Of a stretch of DNA of 22,972 nucleotides, positions 19,414-22,972 are shown piece after piece. The stretch comes from Ophiothrix spiculata. Its lineage: Eukaryota > Echinodermata > Ophiuroidea > Amphilepidida > Ophiotrichidae. The stretch is from NCBI GenBank assembly GCA_000969725.1, contig JXSR01S002636.1; one strand, 5' to 3'. The notes below the pieces were generated by a model that was not told where the DNA came from, made no database searches, and was given only the letters and a program-made list of their open reading frames with translations. The position numbers were made by a program, and so were the translations under genes. Position 1 is the stretch's first letter, and each line of letters opens with the position of its first letter.

Positions 19414-19730
19414 CTGATTTAAAAACTGAGAGAAAGAAACATATAAATATCATTTTAAGGCCAAAGTCATGTCGGAATATGTTCTTAATGGAAACTTGCA
19501 TCTTGACATCAATAACACTAAAGCACTTAACAGACTTCTGTTTGCTTGCAATATTTGTTGCAAAACGTTTCCCGTAAGACTAGAAGCAATATCCGGAGAT
19601 GATACGTTAAATATTCGTACAAACAAATAATATTGTCGATACAGAATTGTTTTTTGTGTTGTATATGAAAACAAATACACATGTTGAACCTTAACTGTTG
19701 TTGTTTTCAAATATCATATCTTAATAGTAT
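19414..19730. repeat. Diverged direct repeat, copy B
   Basis: Second copy of the repeat at 18314-18650, same orientation, about 1.1 kb to the right. The 86-codon minus-strand frame here (19450-19710) is not open in copy A, where stops interrupt the aligned positions, which argues against coding. Confidence 0.7.
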
Positions 19731-20221
19731 TGTAAAAGATGTCGAACAACGATAAATTGTGTCGGGGCAAATATATCGTTATATATATGCATTCCTAGAT
19801 ATCGTGATGTGGTATTCTTTTTTAATGATACAAATTATTAATCTGATAACGCAGACTTTGCAATTTTTACAGTTGTTAAGTATTCATAACTTTAAGAAAT
19901 TCTACGGGCAACGCTGTACGTCGATTATTTCATATAAAAAACACGTTTCATGAATATTCTATTTATTCTGAAGAATTTAGAATTTGTTTGAAATAAAAAC
20001 CCACTTTTGAGTCTGAGATCTCTTATCTTAATTTATACATATATGATAAAAATGATATTACAATATCGCATCTCTTGTTTTTTTCTTTCAATGTACCTCC
20101 TCTACAATTAATTATCCGGATTGTTTTTCTTACTGTTCAATACAAAAGGTAAGTTGATGTTATATTTCCTTTAAGAATGATTTTTTTTGTACACATTGAA
20201 AATAGCCATTTCTACATACTG
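19731..20221. other. AT-rich spacer, no feature seen
   Basis: Only a 64-codon frame (19759-19953) without recognisable motifs; no repeats. Confidence 0.4.
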
Positions 20222-20787
20222 TACGAGGGGTTATCAAATAGTTTTAAAGATCACCAAGAAGAAATATAGCCAGGAACATGATTTTATTATGCAAGCCTTA
20301 AGTCATCTTTACATAGCCACTGTACAAAGTATCACATTTTTTCCACATTAACTGACTGTCAACAGACCTACATTGTAGAGGTCCTCTTTTAGCCAAAAAT
20401 CAAAATTTCACTAAAAATAAGCCATGATTCATTACGTCATAATGTCATCATTTGTTGACCGATTTCCATTTATTTCGTATCAATGGAAAGAGGAGATCCC
20501 AACCTATGCTATGGTAACAAACATAATAACTTTAAGCGTATCCTCATAGAACTACTTTGCTGTAACCCTTCAAATGCAGGAGGTGAATCACACAACGAAT
20601 CTTTTATTATTGCTCCATGCAGTTTATCTGCTTAACAGAGGCAGTTTGTTGATATCTATCGCCACCTGTATAGGAAATATCATTTTTGCGCCATAATGTA
20701 CATAATGATGAGTGACCATCCTGACCAAATTTCATCAATATAGCTCCTTCCCCTCTGGGTGATCTTTAAAACTTTTTGTATTCCTTA
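20222..20787. mobile_element. Degenerate mariner-like element with 28-32-bp TIRs
   Basis: The left end (20224-20255) starts CGAGGGGTTATCAAATAG and continues AGTTTTAAAGATCACC. The latter block is perfectly inverted at 20758-20773, and the outermost bases match more loosely (…CTTTTTGTATTCCT). TA lies outside both ends (20222-20223, 20786-20787). A CGAGGGG-type start and TA flanks suit mariner. At about 560 bp it is too short for a transposase, and no frame is seen. Confidence 0.6.
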
Positions 20788-21255
20788 TTTTAAAAACTGT
20801 ATCATTATATTAGAATCAGTTTAACAACATTCAAAACTAGACAAACAAATCACTTTGTATTTGAGTTGTGCTCTAGTGAAATGAGCAGAAAGTCGCAAAT
20901 ACCACAATTTAGTTTTAATTTTCTATAATCTCAGCTATTGAATGATATTTCACATTAATACAAGACAGTCCACTGAATATATGACAATAAAATTAGCCGC
21001 AAATCGATTTTAAAGTTAAAGATCAATTAGCCGTGAATAATAATACTTATAATTAACATTCAAATCTCGGTATAGGTGTAGTTAAACACTTAAGCATGAA
21101 TGCCCTTTATAACAAAAAACAAAATTTGACATTTTCACCATATTTTACCTTAAAGGCCATTTATTCATTCGCGATTTTCCGCTCATTTCACCAATCCATA
21201 TTTGTGATCCGCTATATCAATAGGTACCTTAAGGTCGGTATTGTAAATTACGAAA
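20788..21255. other. AT-rich spacer, no feature seen
   Basis: Nothing recognised between the two transposons. Confidence 0.4.
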
Positions 21256-21879
21256 TACAGTGTGTCCCGGAATAAACCTTACAATCTTTGCGTGCAATTT
21301 TCATGGATTTAACGGATAGTTCGGAAGTATGTAAAGGTTGCATTTTATAGCCCATGAATTGAACTTTCAGATACCGTGGTTTTTTTTCAATCAATAATGT
21401 ACAACAAAAGTTATGCTTTGTCAAATAATTGAATGTAAAATTTGCTGGTCCAATTTCACGAGTTTGTAAGTTCCCCTTGAATGAAGCTCTATTGAGTATT
21501 GATCTGTTCACTCAACCATAACGATGTTTACTTATTTACTACGCACATGCTTTCTTTTATCTATGCTGACAAAAATGAACAAATTTGATGTAAAAATAAG
21601 ACAGATATGATAAGTTTTCCAAGGTGACTCATTTTTATTCCATTCCGAAACAGCCTTACTTTATGGCCAATAATCATGAAATTGGACCAGACAAAAATCC
21701 ACCCAAAAGTTTGATACAACATAACTTTTGTTGTATACTACTAATTGAAATGAAACAAACGGCATCTCAAAGTTCAACTCATGGGCTATAAATGCAATCT
21801 TTACATATTCTCTGACTATCCGTTAAATCCATGAAAATTGCACGCAAAGATTGTAAGGTTTATTCAAGAACATCCTGTA
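21256..21879. mobile_element. 620-bp Tc1/mariner-like element with 204-bp terminal inverted repeats
   Basis: The left arm (21258-21461) and inverted right arm (21674-21877) match along their whole length. Long identical blocks include AATAAACCTTACAATCTTTG and TTTTCATGGATTTAACGGAT, then TATAGCCCATGA, ACAACAAAAGTTATG and CTGGTCCAATTTCA. TA borders both ends (21256-21257, 21878-21879). The ends read CAGTGTGTCCC on the left and, inverted, CAGGATGTTC on the right. The 212-bp centre has no frame. The 87-codon antisense frame in the left arm is a by-product of the repeat. Arms this long and well kept suggest a relatively recent foldback derivative. Confidence 0.85.
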
Positions 21880-22972
21880 CGGACCATTGAAGCTGATCAT
21901 AGTCAAAAATCACGTCCAAGGTCGAATTTCTTTTTTCATCTGAAACGTTACCTTTGACGTGTATTCTATCATATAAATTGGTTCCAAATTTCAACATATA
22001 AGAAGTTTAACTCAGTACAAAAAACTGAACTCGATTTTCTCAGAACTATAGTTTTCCGAATCAAGCCGATGCCTTTTATCAATTTGGATGTAATTTTCAA
22101 AATAAACTTCCAATAACAGAAAGCTAAGGTGTCATTTTAAAGCTTAAAATTGCAGCTTTCAGATGAGACAAAAAAAATGACGTTGGGACCCTTAAGGTAC
22201 CATCCGAAGTGCGAAATATCGTCGTCTTTATGAAACCTGCACTCAGAAGGGAGAAAGAAAGATATGGCGGGTCACATTTTTAATATGACTTTTTGATGCA
22301 TATGCAGGTCCCTTGTATATCTAATAAGGTTACATTTCATGATTGCTTGATTCAGGCTGTTAAACTGACATAATGATTATATCAAAATACGCAAGACATA
22401 ACCGAGTGGGAGAGTCAAAAATTCAAAAGAATGATTGGGTCCACTCCATTGTGAATTTCCTTTTTTCTCGGCTTTCAAATGAAAGCACATTATTTGGCCT
22501 ATTGTGGGATTATTTTTTGACAACATTTCGAAATGTTAGAAAAAAACAGAAATTGTTCGTTCTTGGTGTTCTTAGTGTTTTACATGTTAAAAATAACATA
22601 GTCCTAATGTTTATTTTTGTAAAATTCATTTAGATTACTAAAAACATATTCGACCAAGAAATAAAAATATACTCTCTGTCCAAACAAAATTGTATAAAAA
22701 ATAAAGGTTCGTATTCAACATGTGAGGTCACAACCAGAAATGTATAGTTTTACATGGTTTTAATTATCGGTTGCTGTGTTATAACGATTAGAATATTTCT
22801 GAAAAAGAAGGGTTGACTGTATACTTAAAATTTACAAATACACACGTAAATTCTCTACATTCCACTTGCTTCATGAGACCGTATCTTAATGTAATATTTG
22901 ACCTAGATATACGATAGCACAGAAATATACTTTGTTTACATTTTAGTAGCATAAAATTTAATTCCATTGAGA
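21880..22972. other. AT-rich tail, no confirmed gene
   Basis: The longest frame (22373-22633, + strand, 86 codons) has no recognisable motif and ordinary AT-driven composition (Phe, Leu, Ile, Lys). No repeat or RNA gene was found. Confidence 0.4.

Noticed and set aside
21248-21511. 87-codon minus-strand frame
   Set aside because: It lies almost wholly in the inverted arm of the 620-bp element.
21223-22201. 12-bp inverted pair GGTACCTTAAGG / CCTTAAGGTACC outside the 620-bp element
   Set aside because: A 12-bp match is expected by chance in a window this size, and similarity does not extend into the flanks.
1-22972. CRISPR arrays, phage or bacterial operon signals, long satellite arrays
   Set aside because: Looked for and not found; the tandem repeats present are only two or three copies and the composition and gene structure are those of an animal genome.

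Overview
The window looks like a piece of an animal nuclear genome, probably a marine invertebrate. It is AT-rich, gene-poor and dense in small inverted-repeat elements. It holds one well-supported protein gene, a secreted fibrinogen-related protein (FReD) on the + strand. The reverse-transcriptase tail near 8.3 kb resembles non-LTR retrotransposons common in marine deuterostomes and lophotrochozoans. Nothing here fixes the phylum. There are no bacterial features such as operons or Shine-Dalgarno sites.

Layout. Position 1 begins inside a tRNA-like sequence. From 0.5 to 3.1 kb there are two non-autonomous DNA elements with terminal inverted repeats (542-1288 and 2287-3033), plus a 50-bp tandem duplication. 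From 3.1 to 5.6 kb there is AT-rich sequence with no gene that I can see. The FReD gene runs from 5942 to 7105 in one uninterrupted reading frame. It has a plausible TATA/initiator pair upstream and a possible polyadenylation signal downstream. A 177-bp TA-flanked MITE sits about 245 bp past its stop codon. A truncated non-LTR retrotransposon end follows at 8.2-8.4 kb. From 8.4 to 14.6 kb the sequence is mostly featureless, with an 842-base assembly gap (10540-11381) and two striking short palindromes.

The right third (15-22 kb) is a graveyard of DNA transposons. It holds a GC-rich foldback at 15.2 kb, an orphan Tc1/mariner-like end at 15.86 kb, and a TTAA-flanked element whose right target site was then hit by a 120-bp TAA-flanked Harbinger-like hairpin (17.6-18.06 kb). 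It also holds two diverged copies of a roughly 330-bp repeat 1.1 kb apart, a mariner-like element at 20.2-20.8 kb, and a 620-bp element with 204-bp inverted arms (21258-21877).

Biology. The predicted FReD protein has a signal peptide, a methionine-rich, heavily N-glycosylated stalk that may form a coiled coil, and a C-terminal fibrinogen domain. This is the architecture of a secreted recognition lectin. Its calcium-site aspartates and both disulfide cysteine pairs are kept. However, the first disulfide loop is much shorter than usual, and the residues that normally line the acetyl-group pocket are replaced, so its ligand may differ from that of ficolins or tachylectins. All functional statements are inferred from sequence; no alignment or search was run.
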